Position numbers and translations under genes: made by a program. The notes beneath the pieces are model-generated. The model was not told the origin of the DNA, searched no databases, and saw nothing but the letters and a program-made list of their open reading frames with translations. A stretch of 47,148 nucleotides of DNA from a virus. Positions 1 through 7,983 of the stretch are shown piece by piece. How positions within the stretch are numbered: the stretch's first letter is position 1; each line of letters starts with the position of its first letter. The stretch is taken from positions 1-47,148 of IMG/VR virus record IMGVR_UViG_3300033148_004586; one strand, written 5' to 3'.

Positions 1-2003
1 GTTATAGCAACTCCGGCAGTCCCGCCTATTTGTAAATCATCTTCATAAGCTCGGACATAGTAGGACTCTATTGTATCATCGTGCTCTGCTCCTGTGTGTA
101 GCGATAAGGTTCCACCATAAACCCCTGTACTTGGGCCATAAGCAGTTATCACCCCTCTGGTGGTGTCATCAACACCAAGATTAAGATTACCCCCCGCAGC
201 AACAACAGTACCGGCAAAAGTAGCTACTGTGCTGGAAAGAGATAACTGTGGGGTTCCACCAATTTCTAAAGTTAGCGTCCCTGTTGCTCTGTTTATACTC
301 CCACAAGTTACTTCGTGAGCACTTAAATTAAGGCTTGTTCCAGTTATACCCGCAAACTCAACATTGTTTGCTGTGCCTAAACCTAATGAGGTTCTTACGG
401 TAGCTCCTGATTCCGTAACCCAAGTAGCCCCGTCTCCTACAATAAAGTTCCCGTCTGTAGGAGTAAGTGCCGTTATTGCAGCACCTAACGTGTGCTCCGC
501 AGCGGTAAGATGATAATACTCATTTGCCGTACCACCTTGCAATCCAGCTAACTCATTGTGGTCAACTGTAATATCCCGCTCAAATGTAAAATACTCTAAA
601 TTTTCTACGATAAGTGTATCTGAACCTTGCCGGATTATAACCTTAGCTAACAAACAACCCATCTTGTCTATAATAGGGGGCAAGTTTGCTGGAATATCGT
701 CATTCTCTGCGTCTGTCAAAGTGCTGTTAATTTGACCATACACTACTATAATATGCCCGTCATCTGGATGAACAAATATCCAGTTGGTTGTATATTTATT
801 TACTGTAAGATTTGCTAAACCTGTACCAGCTTCTACATTGTTATACTGAACATTATCTAATGCAGTATAATGAGCACCGCCATTGTTATCTTTAACCCAA
901 GCAGAAGTTGTTGGGTTATAGTAAAAATAGTCAAATGTATCGGTATCAGAGGTGTCTTTTTCTGTAAATGAATACTGGTTTATTCCACGATAAAAATAGC
1001 CTGAACTAATTGTAAAGTTTCGTGTTCCTGTACTCGCTACTGCACAACCAGAACTTTTTTCAATATTGCGTAATTTACTGGCCCTGTGGTGTAGTTTTCT
1101 TACACCGTCATTAAGTCTTAATCCCGCAATAGAGTAGTGTAAGGTATCATTGGCTTCTTTAAGACAATGGCCTATACCTATTTCATTGGTTCCGGTAGCA
1201 CTACTTTCAGAAGTCGCTATTGTGCAAGGTGTCCCGTATGTCAGTATGATATTATAAAAGATGTCCGCAGCAGCAAGAGTTATATTATCCTGCTCGGCTA
1301 ATGTTATTCTTGTGAGTGTGCCTGTTTCAGAATCAGTAGTTCTGAGCATTGCTGTCAAAGCACCAACTTTGACCGTACCAGCGTTTGTGCCTTCTGATAT
1401 TTCACCACCTGTCATAATCATCGGAGACAACGCTGTGTTGGTATTTATAAACACCGGATATGAGTCTGTGTCTATGTCCTGCGGGGTTGAAAGTGTGATT
1501 GAGCCAGCCCCATTTGTTACTAAGACTTGTTTAGCTGTTTCAGTTAATATAGCAAGCACAGGGTCAGCATCGGTACTGCCAATAGGTAACTGCCCGTTTG
1601 CAGCAACCCCCAAAGGGGTGATTGCATCTGCTCCTGAGCCTAATAAAATTCCGTGGTCTGTTAAAGTGTCTGTGCCCGTACCACCCTTACCAACTATCAA
1701 AGGGTTGACAATCCCTACTGTAATTGTACCATCACCGTCATCAGTGATGTCTATTTCGTCAGCAGTTCCGGCTACCCACTGTGTGAGGTCTGAAACTGAT
1801 GTTACTTCTTTGCTTGCATTGGATTGAACTAATCGAGTCGCAGTAAGCCCGTCTAATGTCAGACTCTCGAACGTAGGTGTAGAGTCCACACCAAGACGCA
1901 GATGAGCTAATTGCTGTAGAGCTTGCCTTACTCTTTTGCTAAACTCAACAGCAGATTCCCAATTTTCTTTTTTTATAATTGGTGGTGAGTCTATTAAAGA
2001 CAC
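1..2003 (-). CDS. Tail fibre protein, N-terminal part (runs off window start)
   Basis: The frame is open from a GTG to the window edge, about 667 codons. The GTG lies 1 nt after the stop of the upstream gene, behind a strong GGAGGGG Shine-Dalgarno. The first ~40 residues (VSLIDSPPIIKKENWESAVE) are a short helical leader. The rest is low-complexity Gly/Thr/Ser-rich beta sequence (LLGSGADAITPLGVAANGQL, NELAGLQGGTANEYYHLTAA), typical of trimeric phage fibre shafts. It has no stop at the edge, and the piece at the far right end of the window continues in the same style and ends in an S74 chaperone domain, so the two are inferred to be one ~1170-residue receptor-binding fibre. Translational coupling to the gene before it is likely. 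Confidence 0.85.
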   Translation of the reverse strand, partial: MSLIDSPPIIKKENWESAVEFSKRVRQALQQLAHLRLGVDSTPTFESLTLDGLTATRLVQSNASKEVTSVSDLTQWVAGTADEIDITDDGDGTITVGIVNPLIVGKGGTGTDTLTDHGILLGSGADAITPLGVAANGQLPIGSTDADPVLAILTETAKQVLVTNGAGSITLSTPQDIDTDSYPVFINTNTALSPMIMTGGEISEGTNAGTVKVGALTAMLRTTDSETGTLTRITLAEQDNITLAAADIFYNIILTYGTPCTIATSESSATGTNEIGIGHCLKEANDTLHYSIAGLRLNDGVRKLHHRASKLRNIEKSSGCAVASTGTRNFTISSGYFYRGINQYSFTEKDTSDTDTFDYFYYNPTTSAWVKDNNGGAHYTALDNVQYNNVEAGTGLANLTVNKYTTNWIFVHPDDGHIIVVYGQINSTLTDAENDDIPANLPPIIDKMGCLLAKVIIRQGSDTLIVENLEYFTFERDITVDHNELAGLQGGTANEYYHLTAAEHTLGAAITALTPTDGNFIVGDGATWVTESGATVRTSLGLGTANNVEFAGITGTSLNLSAHEVTCGSINRATGTLTLEIGGTPQLSLSSTVATFAGTVVAAGGNLNLGVDDTTRGVITAYGPSTGVYGGTLSLHTGAEHDDTIESYYVRAYEDDLQIGGTAGVAI

Positions 2004-2004
2004 T

Positions 2005-2937
2005 TTAACCCCTCCAACCCATTCCTTTTAACTTACTAAAAGCCCCTTGCTGTGATAACTTTTCTCCGGTCTGTCTGTACAGGGTGCTCGCATAGTTGTA
2101 GTAGTCCTTAAAGCCTTGAACATGTGGTGGACCCCCTCCTGTAGTTCCGCCAGCTCCCATAGCTCCTGCGGCAGGTTGTACACCAAGTTTCACAGCAGTG
2201 GCATAGTCTAACATCCCCATTGTGGGGTCAAACTGCTTTCCACCAGCCCCAGGCTGTTTTGCTAACAGGGCCTGTAATTCTGCATTAGTCATCTGCATAC
2301 CAGAAGTTCCAGTTTGTGTTGTACCTTGCCAGTATTCTTGAGGAGTTTGAACATTGGTTGGAGTAGCCAAACCACTTGGAGTAGATGGACCATAACCTGC
2401 TGGTCTTGCTGGCGTAGAAGGTCGTCCGCCAAAGGGGCTTTTTGCACCCCACCAATCAGGGTCAGGAGGAATTTCCCAATCATCTTTAGCCACAGGCTGC
2501 TGATAAATCCTTGAAGGTCTCGAAGCAGCTTGTTGGGATAATGCAGCTATCGTAGCATAATCAGGCCCAATATCTTCACGTCTTTCAATAGCCCCCGCCT
2601 TGGCCCCTAAAGCCTGAGCAAGCCTTCCCATACGAACATCCTCAAGTTTTAATCTCGCAGGTTGGCCGACCTCCGCTTCCCACTTAGAGCCTAAACCCGC
2701 TACTGTTGATGTGCCAAACAAGCCGGAACTAACTAACTTTTGCTCTTGGCCTGCCACAGTTCTGGTTTTTTCTCTACCAAGTTCGGCCTCAGCCCCTTTT
2801 AGAAAACCGCCTTCTGGTTGGTATTGTTTTATTATCTCATCATACAACTTTAAAGATTCTGCATATCTTGCTTCATTCGCTACTCTGGCAGCTTCTTGCT
2901 GCTGTTGAAAGTTTGCAATAATATCCTGGTAACTCAT
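2005..2937 (-). CDS. Virion-associated protein, N-terminal coiled coil and Pro/Gly-rich middle
   Basis: This 310-residue protein has no recognised catalytic motif. Residues 1-45 are Gln/Ala/Glu-rich and helical (NFQQQQEAARVANEARYAES), followed by more helix to ~135. The middle (about 150-210) is Pro/Gly/Thr-rich and probably disordered (PSTPARPAGYGPSTPSG), and the end is Gly-rich then helical. It sits between a tail protein and the fibre gene, whose GTG follows its stop by 1 nt. That position and composition suggest a minor or internal virion protein, possibly ejected with DNA. This is inference from context. Confidence 0.6.
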   Translation of the reverse strand: MSYQDIIANFQQQQEAARVANEARYAESLKLYDEIIKQYQPEGGFLKGAEAELGREKTRTVAGQEQKLVSSGLFGTSTVAGLGSKWEAEVGQPARLKLEDVRMGRLAQALGAKAGAIERREDIGPDYATIAALSQQAASRPSRIYQQPVAKDDWEIPPDPDWWGAKSPFGGRPSTPARPAGYGPSTPSGLATPTNVQTPQEYWQGTTQTGTSGMQMTNAELQALLAKQPGAGGKQFDPTMGMLDYATAVKLGVQPAAGAMGAGGTTGGGPPHVQGFKDYYNYASTLYRQTGEKLSQQGAFSKLKGMGWRG

Positions 2938-2947
2938 TTTAATCCTC

Positions 2948-4615
2948 TTATTTAAGTTTTCCTGCTGGAACTACTTCACCAGCCATTGCTTCTATAGCCC
3001 AAGTCTCATCAGCAGTTGAATTAGATAACTTGACTCCAAGATAAGCTCCACGTATTCTTTTACGTATTCTCTCTTTTCTTCCTGTACCACTCAAAGTCCC
3101 ACTCTCCAAAGCAGCGGCCCCATCTATTATATCTTCAAGAACTGTCTCAGCGTTATCCCCTTTGTGCAAAGCATAGCTTACGCCATCTGTATCACTAAAA
3201 TCACCACCCGCAGCCCCACCAGCGGTCGTTATTGTAAGAGAAGTAAGTTTGCCTTCGTGGTCTCCGTCTGCTGCCAGAGGTTGTATTGGTAAAGTACAAT
3301 AACTATTTATTGCAGTATCACTTGCTCCTGAATCGTCATCTTTTGCTGTGTCATCAAATTTCCTAATATAACCATCCTTACAGCCTAATAACAAATCCTC
3401 GTAATCTTTATCATTTGCTGCATAATGGAATACAGAATAAACACCACAAGCTGCCGGATATGTTTCTGGAAAAAACCCACCTGTTCTTAAATCATACCAA
3501 TAATTTGAATTTGTACCGTCTGATAATTTTGTGATGCAAACTAAAATACCTCTTCTTTTCCTATCATACCCCATTGTTATTCTATGTGTTGAGGGGTCCG
3601 CCGCTTCATCCGTAACAATCGCAGGTAAAGTGTTCTCTGTCAAACATTTTACAGAACCAAACCCAGGAGGCATCACATACACCCCGTTTGTTCCCCAAAA
3701 ATATAAATTACCGTCTCCATCAAAACACCAACTATTAGCTCCAAAAATACCAACAGTTAAGTCCACCTCATCCAGAGAGCCACCAGCCGCAGGGTCTCCC
3801 CTCAAGGCCCAGATTGTTGAAGCACAGCCAAATATAAGATAATCATCTTTATACGAAATCAAACACCGAATTATATCCCCAACCTCACCTGCATCAGTAT
3901 TATTACCAACAACAGGAGACTGTGCATCATTAGCAAGATAAGCGTAGTCCCAAATGTCCGCTTGTCTTGACATATACCATTGATGGGGATAATTTGGATT
4001 CCCCGCCAACACAACCCTACCTCGATATAAGCAACCAAGATAAGCCTTGGCGGGCAAAGAACCAAAAGAGTACGTAGCATCTTCCGCCCCACCATACTTG
4101 TTGTTTGCTGCCAAAACAATATCTGGGTATGCTGTGTAGTCATACCAACGAGGAGTTGTAGATGCTTCTGTTACCACATCGGGAGTAAACGTTGCTCCGT
4201 CCATTTTTCCTGTTGCATCATTAGAGCTTACAGTGTTTGTTGTATTAAAGGCAGTAGCCGTTGTAGTATATCCATAAATATACCTCTTAGTTGAATCTAC
4301 AAAATCAACTATCATTGATGCCTCGCTTGTTGCCTGGGTTAAAACATCACCTTTTGCAGGTGGAGAAGTAAGCTCACTACCGGCCCCCAAATCAAGTTCG
4401 GTATTTATAAAATCGGCAACTTTTAAATTTGCACCATTAACTACTACAACCTTTTGGTACGCTTCAAACGCTACCAACTGGTCTGTAGTATCTATATCTG
4501 CATCAGACGCAGCCAATTCTGTCATTGTTCCAGCCACAGATTCATACCTCAATAAATTATTTGCAATGGCTATCAATTTTTTAGTAACTACGTTTTCGGT
4601 AAGAGTAACAGCCAT
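2948..4615 (-). CDS. Tail protein, large C-terminal part
   Basis: This 555-residue protein resembles the beta-rich tail proteins of marine and metagenomic podophages, with stretches such as NPNYPHQWYMSRQADIWDYA and GGFFPETYPAACGVYSVFHY. Family resemblance is from memory and no domain name is claimed. The start has no good Shine-Dalgarno (ATG 2 nt after the preceding stop). Its first residues, NVVTKKLIAIANNLLRYES, are nearly repeated at the C-terminus of the preceding gene. Together with the short gene beyond that, this suggests an ancestral single tail protein that has been split by an inserted module. Probably part of the short tail tube or nozzle. Confidence 0.7.
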   Translation of the reverse strand: MAVTLTENVVTKKLIAIANNLLRYESVAGTMTELAASDADIDTTDQLVAFEAYQKVVVVNGANLKVADFINTELDLGAGSELTSPPAKGDVLTQATSEASMIVDFVDSTKRYIYGYTTTATAFNTTNTVSSNDATGKMDGATFTPDVVTEASTTPRWYDYTAYPDIVLAANNKYGGAEDATYSFGSLPAKAYLGCLYRGRVVLAGNPNYPHQWYMSRQADIWDYAYLANDAQSPVVGNNTDAGEVGDIIRCLISYKDDYLIFGCASTIWALRGDPAAGGSLDEVDLTVGIFGANSWCFDGDGNLYFWGTNGVYVMPPGFGSVKCLTENTLPAIVTDEAADPSTHRITMGYDRKRRGILVCITKLSDGTNSNYWYDLRTGGFFPETYPAACGVYSVFHYAANDKDYEDLLLGCKDGYIRKFDDTAKDDDSGASDTAINSYCTLPIQPLAADGDHEGKLTSLTITTAGGAAGGDFSDTDGVSYALHKGDNAETVLEDIIDGAAALESGTLSGTGRKERIRKRIRGAYLGVKLSNSTADETWAIEAMAGEVVPAGKLK

Positions 4616-4617
4616 GA

Positions 4618-5196
4618 TTAAGTTTCATAAAATAGTTTATTGTTAGCAAAAGCTATTAGTTTTTTTACAGTTACTTTATCAGCAGGTGGAGCAAACGCCT
4701 CCTCTGTTAAATCCCCATAACACTCAAACATAAAATCATTTTGTGGGGGTTCGCCAGCAAAATCCCAAGTGCTGCCACCATCATTACTTACTACGTAAGA
4801 CCCGTCAGCATACGCCTCATTTGTATCTGTCCTCCAATAAACACTGTTTGTCCCCGTTTGTGGGATAAAAACAATGGCGTATTTACTTCCATCTGCCAAA
4901 GCAACGGGTATAACAAAATCACAACGTACCCAAGCAGCAGCATCGGGCAAATCAGCAATAGTCCCCGTGGCTATCGCTGAACCATCCGGTTTATCATTTT
5001 CGTCAACCCCTTGTATTTCTATAACTACATCATTGCCTGAACCCGCATCCTCAAATACTTTTAGTTTAACATATTTTATGGTATATGCAGCAGTTGTGGT
5101 AAAAGTTTGAGCAAATTGTCTGTCATCAGTAGGTGGGGGGTTAGCCCCCGCTTCGCTGTTATCTCCGGTATTGTGGTAGTCATATAGAGTTGCCAT
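4618..5196 (-). CDS. Beta-sandwich-like module inserted in the tail protein
   Basis: The ATG (MATLYDYHNT) overlaps the preceding stop as TAATG, giving 192 residues; longer upstream starts would overlap the neighbour. Residues ~25-165 look like a jelly-roll or carbohydrate-binding type repeat found on surface proteins (FAQTFTTTAAYTIKYVKLKV, WRTDTNEAYADGSYVVSNDG). The last ~22 residues switch to tail-protein sequence (VTVKKLIAFANNKLFYET), which closely matches the N-terminus of the next gene. This fits a mobile domain captured by the tail gene that duplicated its junction. A role in surface attachment is inferred only. Confidence 0.65.
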   Translation of the reverse strand: MATLYDYHNTGDNSEAGANPPPTDDRQFAQTFTTTAAYTIKYVKLKVFEDAGSGNDVVIEIQGVDENDKPDGSAIATGTIADLPDAAAWVRCDFVIPVALADGSKYAIVFIPQTGTNSVYWRTDTNEAYADGSYVVSNDGGSTWDFAGEPPQNDFMFECYGDLTEEAFAPPADKVTVKKLIAFANNKLFYET

Positions 5197-5426
5197 TAAT
5201 CCACCGTAGAAACTATACAAATTGCAACTACAGGCAACTCTGCCCCACCTATTTGGTCTCCATCGCCCCACTTATCCAAACCTGGGCGTTGACCGATACG
5301 CACTTTATTCTCAAGAACATCGCGTGCACGGCAATTGTTCATATAACCACTCGTCATCGCCGGACTCTGCTCTACTGCACCGCCTTTATGTAAACCTTTG
5401 ACCGGCAATTGGAAATTGATATGCAT
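5196..5426 (-). CDS. Tail protein, N-terminal part
   Basis: This 76-residue frame starts MHINFQLPVKGLHKGGAVEQ and contains NNCRARDVLENKVRIGQRPG then LDKWGDGDQIGGAELPVVAI. In related podophages, as I recall them, this type of sequence is the N-terminus of the same long tail protein whose C-terminal part is encoded further on. Here it stops after VSTVD, and TAATG leads into the inserted module. It may be made as a separate subunit that reassembles with the large part, or the gene may be broken. Confidence 0.6.
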   Translation of the reverse strand: MHINFQLPVKGLHKGGAVEQSPAMTSGYMNNCRARDVLENKVRIGQRPGLDKWGDGDQIGGAELPVVAICIVSTVD

Positions 5427-5439
5427 TATTTTGCCTTTC

Positions 5440-5955
5440 TCATATTTTCATTTGCCCTATATTGTGCAAGAAATAATCGACAAATTTTACTTGGCACAAT
5501 AAACGTAAATTTCCCCAACGATTAAATATACCGCAGCCAGAATCGCCTGGATTACCGGCAATGTCCAACTGAACCAATCTCTTATTACCAAACAAAAAAG
5601 CATTGACACGTTTCTTCCCAACAGCTCCCACAAAAAAACTATTTTTCAGACCAAATCGACTACCAATACCAAATACCTTCTGAGAAACAAAAGTTGGGAA
5701 CCAGCTTAACTTAGTTGGGGAAATACAATCATTACAGTCAAAGATAATCAAACCAAGGTCGGTGTCATCAGCTTCAATAAATCTGGTAGCGTGTATCTTT
5801 GTGCCGTCATCGGTCGTGATATATGCGTCCTCTGCATTTTCAACAACGTGTCTGGCTGTTAATATAACCCCATCATCTATAACTACACCTGAACTCCGCC
5901 ACGCGGGATAACCGCCAATCTCAATATGCACCATCACTACGGAGTCTCTAACCAT
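5440..5955 (-). CDS. Trypsin-like serine protease
   Basis: The three motifs of chymotrypsin-fold proteases appear in order: His in VILTARHVV (about residue 35), Asp in ADDTDLGLI (about 66) and Ser in AGNPGDSGCGI (about 137), where GDSG is the classic nucleophile motif. At 171 residues it is a minimal catalytic domain. It lies within the head-tail cluster, so it may process virion proteins or act on the host surface; neither is shown. The start has no clear Shine-Dalgarno; a membrane-segment ORF with a strong one overlaps its 5' end in another frame and may supply coupling, or a signal anchor if the two were once fused. Confidence 0.8.
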   Translation of the reverse strand: MVRDSVVMVHIEIGGYPAWRSSGVVIDDGVILTARHVVENAEDAYITTDDGTKIHATRFIEADDTDLGLIIFDCNDCISPTKLSWFPTFVSQKVFGIGSRFGLKNSFFVGAVGKKRVNAFLFGNKRLVQLDIAGNPGDSGCGIFNRWGNLRLLCQVKFVDYFLHNIGQMKI

Positions 5956-6020
5956 ACTATAAGGAAAAGAAGAATAGCAAGCAGCCCAGCCTTTACAGCC
6001 CTCTTACTTCGCTTGCACAT
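5937..6020 (-). CDS. 27-residue membrane peptide overlapping the protease start
   Basis: An AAGGAGAGAAA Shine-Dalgarno, perfectly spaced, precedes ATG. The peptide is Lys/Arg-rich at its N-terminus (MCKRSKRAVK) followed by a hydrophobic helix (AGLLAILLFLIVWL), as in a signal anchor. Its stop lies just inside the protease gene in a different frame. Either it is a genuine micro-protein that couples protease translation, or it is the signal anchor of the protease separated by a frameshift. Confidence 0.5.
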   Translation of the reverse strand: MCKRSKRAVKAGLLAILLFLIVWLETP

Positions 6021-6029
6021 TTTCTCTCC

Positions 6030-6347
6030 TTATTTCAGGTATAAAATATCTACGGTATCACCATTCGTCCCCGAATAAAAATACAGCATATTTACATCAG
6101 CAATGTTTAATTCAAGAGGGGGTTGTTCCCCAGGACCATTAGCTGCGTTTGTCGCACCTTTTGGCACTTTAATACCAAGAGTATTAGAAGCAGCGGCACT
6201 TACATTCATCCGTACTTGACCAGTATTACTGGCGTCCTGTGTAATGAAAACCTTACGACACGGTATAGAGGTTCCACCATTTCCTTGACCAACATTGGCA
6301 GCAATTGTTACACGGACAGAGCCACCAGCATCAGATACTTGCCATAA
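6030..6347 (-). CDS. Small virion protein with disrupted start
   Basis: A frame of about 105 codons reads WQVSDAGGSVRVTIAANVGQ and ends TVDILYLK. It is clearly protein-like, but has no in-frame ATG, GTG or TTG at its 5' end. An ATG with an excellent GAGGAG Shine-Dalgarno lies at the right place, but in the frame that stops after four codons (MASI). A one- or two-base indel near the start would repair it. It is probably a structural protein given its place between the fibre-associated and connector genes. The given start is only the beginning of the plausible coding stretch. Confidence 0.5.
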   Translation of the reverse strand, partial: LWQVSDAGGSVRVTIAANVGQGNGGTSIPCRKVFITQDASNTGQVRMNVSAAASNTLGIKVPKGATNAANGPGEQPPLELNIADVNMLYFYSGTNGDTVDILYLK

Positions 6348-6360
6348 GTATTCTCCTCTA

Positions 6361-6825
6361 TTAACTATGATATTTCTTTGGGTATCCTTTCGATAATTCG
6401 AGGTTGGTTGTAAGGTAATACACCTCTACCAGAGCCTTACCAGCAGTAATATCCCCCCAATCTGTGCCCTCATCTATCCGTAAATAAACAGTTGTTTCTG
6501 ATGCAAGAAACTCAAGAGGGTCCTCTGGGGAATCGCCAACCACACCAATAGTACCAAGGTCAAGGTTTGCACCATCACAAAACTCGTCCTCACCACTTGA
6601 CTTACCAACCTTTAAATTATTAGTTCCGCCATCAAAAGCTTCTGTAATCTTAACCCGTGTACCAAGAACAAAACTACCTGCCGGAATCTTTGGGGTCATT
6701 GTAAGTGTACCATACTGGCCACCCCCATCAGTAAAATCACTATGGTCAACCCACTGAGCCACTTTGTCAATACCCAGGCCGACTGGGCCGTTCACCATTT
6801 CAAACAAGACATTTGCTTGCGACAT
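6361..6825 (-). CDS. Structural protein, function unknown
   Basis: The ATG (MSQANVLFEMVNG) is preceded by AAGGTGA at good spacing and is preferred over a GTG three codons upstream. The 154-residue product is acidic and beta-rich (GTLTMTPKIPAGSFVLGTRV, TVYLRIDEGTDWGDITAGKA), like small decoration or head-tail proteins. It lies immediately downstream of the connector gene. No family is recognised. Confidence 0.65.
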   Translation of the reverse strand: MSQANVLFEMVNGPVGLGIDKVAQWVDHSDFTDGGGQYGTLTMTPKIPAGSFVLGTRVKITEAFDGGTNNLKVGKSSGEDEFCDGANLDLGTIGVVGDSPEDPLEFLASETTVYLRIDEGTDWGDITAGKALVEVYYLTTNLELSKGYPKKYHS

Positions 6826-6848
6826 TTTACTCACCTTTCTTTAAATAA

Positions 6849-7016
6849 TTATTCATAAGCAACATCTATTTCTTTTAATTGCCTAATAATACTATAATCC
6901 ACTCTACGCAAACCGCCATCAAACACTTTCCCAACCGTCTTGGGAGTATTTTGAAGGTCTGTCTGGATAAGTCCCTGAATTAACCTCTCCGCTTCCTGGT
7001 TATGTACTCCTATCAC
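6849..7016 (-). pseudogene. C-terminal fragment of head-tail connector
   Basis: A 55-codon frame starts at GTG overlapping the preceding stop and reads VIGVHNQEAERLIQGLIQTD, then NTPKTVGKVFDGG. In podophage connector/adaptor proteins this type of HxQEAERL helix forms the C-terminus of the same polypeptide whose N-terminal part is encoded immediately before. The segment normally between them (a YPTP/YRY-type strand and an acidic helix, from memory of the family) is absent. It could be expressed as a separate peptide, but a deleted connector is the simpler reading. Confidence 0.6.
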
Positions 7017-7017
7017 A

Positions 7018-7443
7018 TCATACCTCTTTCAGTGTGCCAATTTCTTTAATATACTTACCATTTCTAATAGCAAAGATGTAAGGGTACGATGTTGACGAAA
7101 TAACCGTCCGAGCCTCCATCACCTGACCAACAGTCCGTTCTTTCATTGGGGGCAAACCCTTCCCCTCAGCAAAACTAAATGGACGTGTTAAATAACCGAA
7201 ATCCGCAGGAAGGTCATATTGCCATTGTCCCGAAACTGTGATGATTGTACCGTGTTGCTTCAGAAATGACCACACGTGGGGCTTTCCGTTACGAAGATTT
7301 ATTGGCTGCAAGAAACGCCGATAGCCTCTATAAACAAGGTTCTTGGCTTTTGTAACATCCCCCGCTGCCGGACTCGACCCCCATCCCACAAATTCACCGA
7401 CTAAATCATACACGGTTTCAAATGTTTGCTCAAGTGTACTCAC
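7018..7443 (-). CDS. Head-tail connector (adaptor), N-terminal part
   Basis: GTG start; 141 residues. Helical N-terminus (MSTLEQTFETVYDLVGEFVG), then the conserved core YRRFLQPINLRNGKPHVWSF and GQWQYDLPADFGYLTRPFSF. This pattern (VWSFL…Y.LP.DFGYLTRPF) is that of gp4-like adaptor proteins below the portal in podophages. It ends abruptly after KEIGTLKEV, where relatives continue for tens of residues; the family C-terminus follows in another frame. Two hairpins lie between it and the gene upstream. Confidence 0.7.
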   Translation of the reverse strand: MSTLEQTFETVYDLVGEFVGWGSSPAAGDVTKAKNLVYRGYRRFLQPINLRNGKPHVWSFLKQHGTIITVSGQWQYDLPADFGYLTRPFSFAEGKGLPPMKERTVGQVMEARTVISSTSYPYIFAIRNGKYIKEIGTLKEV

Positions 7444-7463
7444 TAAATACCCCTTTAAGATTA

Positions 7464-7492
7464 GGTAAGCCGGAGGGTTACTCCGGCCTACC
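7464..7492 (-). promoter_or_regulatory. Strong hairpin in connector 5' leader
   Basis: GCCGGAG pairs perfectly with CTCCGGC around a 5-nt loop, extended by GGTA/TACC across one mismatch. It sits about 20 nt upstream of the connector GTG and downstream of a terminator-like hairpin. It may protect processed mRNA or modulate translation. Confidence 0.5.
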
Positions 7493-7499
7493 CACTATA

Positions 7500-7529
7500 A
7501 AAAATAACAAAGGAGACAGGCCTGTCCCC
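7500..7529 (-). terminator. Rho-independent terminator (leftward)
   Basis: On the minus strand GGGGACA-GGCC-TGTCTCC (7-bp stem with one G-U pair) is followed by TTTGTTATTTTTT. It lies just after the stop of the preceding head gene, so it may partly terminate the head transcript before the tail genes. Confidence 0.65.
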
Positions 7530-7538
7530 CTGTAAAAA

Positions 7539-7913
7539 TCAAACCTCCTCTGCTTGAAAAACCCGCCGAATACAAACCTCATGCATCTTACCCCCAAGTG
7601 GTCTTACACCTCTGACAGGGTCAGGTTTCTGGGAAATTAAAGCATCCATTGCTTTCCTAATTAAGCCTATTTCCTTCTCATCAACAATAATCTCATCCCC
7701 AGCAGCCGCAATCTGTTTTGACAAATCATAGGCAGCACAACACTCCATCCCGCCTTTGAATATCCCTTCTATTGTCAAGCAATTAAAAAGGTTTTCCTTG
7801 ATAGGATAAGGCACTTTCTCGGTTACTAACTCAATTTGTTTAGTTTCTTCATTTCTTTTGTTGACAGTAACCTCTATACTGTATTCAGATAAATCAATTT
7901 TGTAACGTTTCAT
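7539..7913 (-). CDS. Hypothetical head-region protein
   Basis: 124 residues, intact. It begins MKRYKIDLSEYSIEVTVNKR, charged and mixed alpha/beta, with a helical C-terminal half (EKEIGLIRKAMDALISQ) and a pair of adjacent Cys (ECCAAYDL). No domain recognised. It lies between the decoration proteins and the connector and ends before a good terminator, consistent with an assembly or minor head role. Confidence 0.6.
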   Translation of the reverse strand: MKRYKIDLSEYSIEVTVNKRNEETKQIELVTEKVPYPIKENLFNCLTIEGIFKGGMECCAAYDLSKQIAAAGDEIIVDEKEIGLIRKAMDALISQKPDPVRGVRPLGGKMHEVCIRRVFQAEEV

Positions 7914-7983
7914 ACTAACTGTCTCCTTGAAACTTTAAAGAAAAGGAAAGGGGCACTGTGCCCCAATCCCATTAAATCAAATC

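Noticed and set aside
1261-1827. 188-codon plus-strand open frame
   Set aside because: It is antisense to the tail fibre frame, lacks a ribosome site, and its composition mirrors the fibre's Thr/Gly codons.
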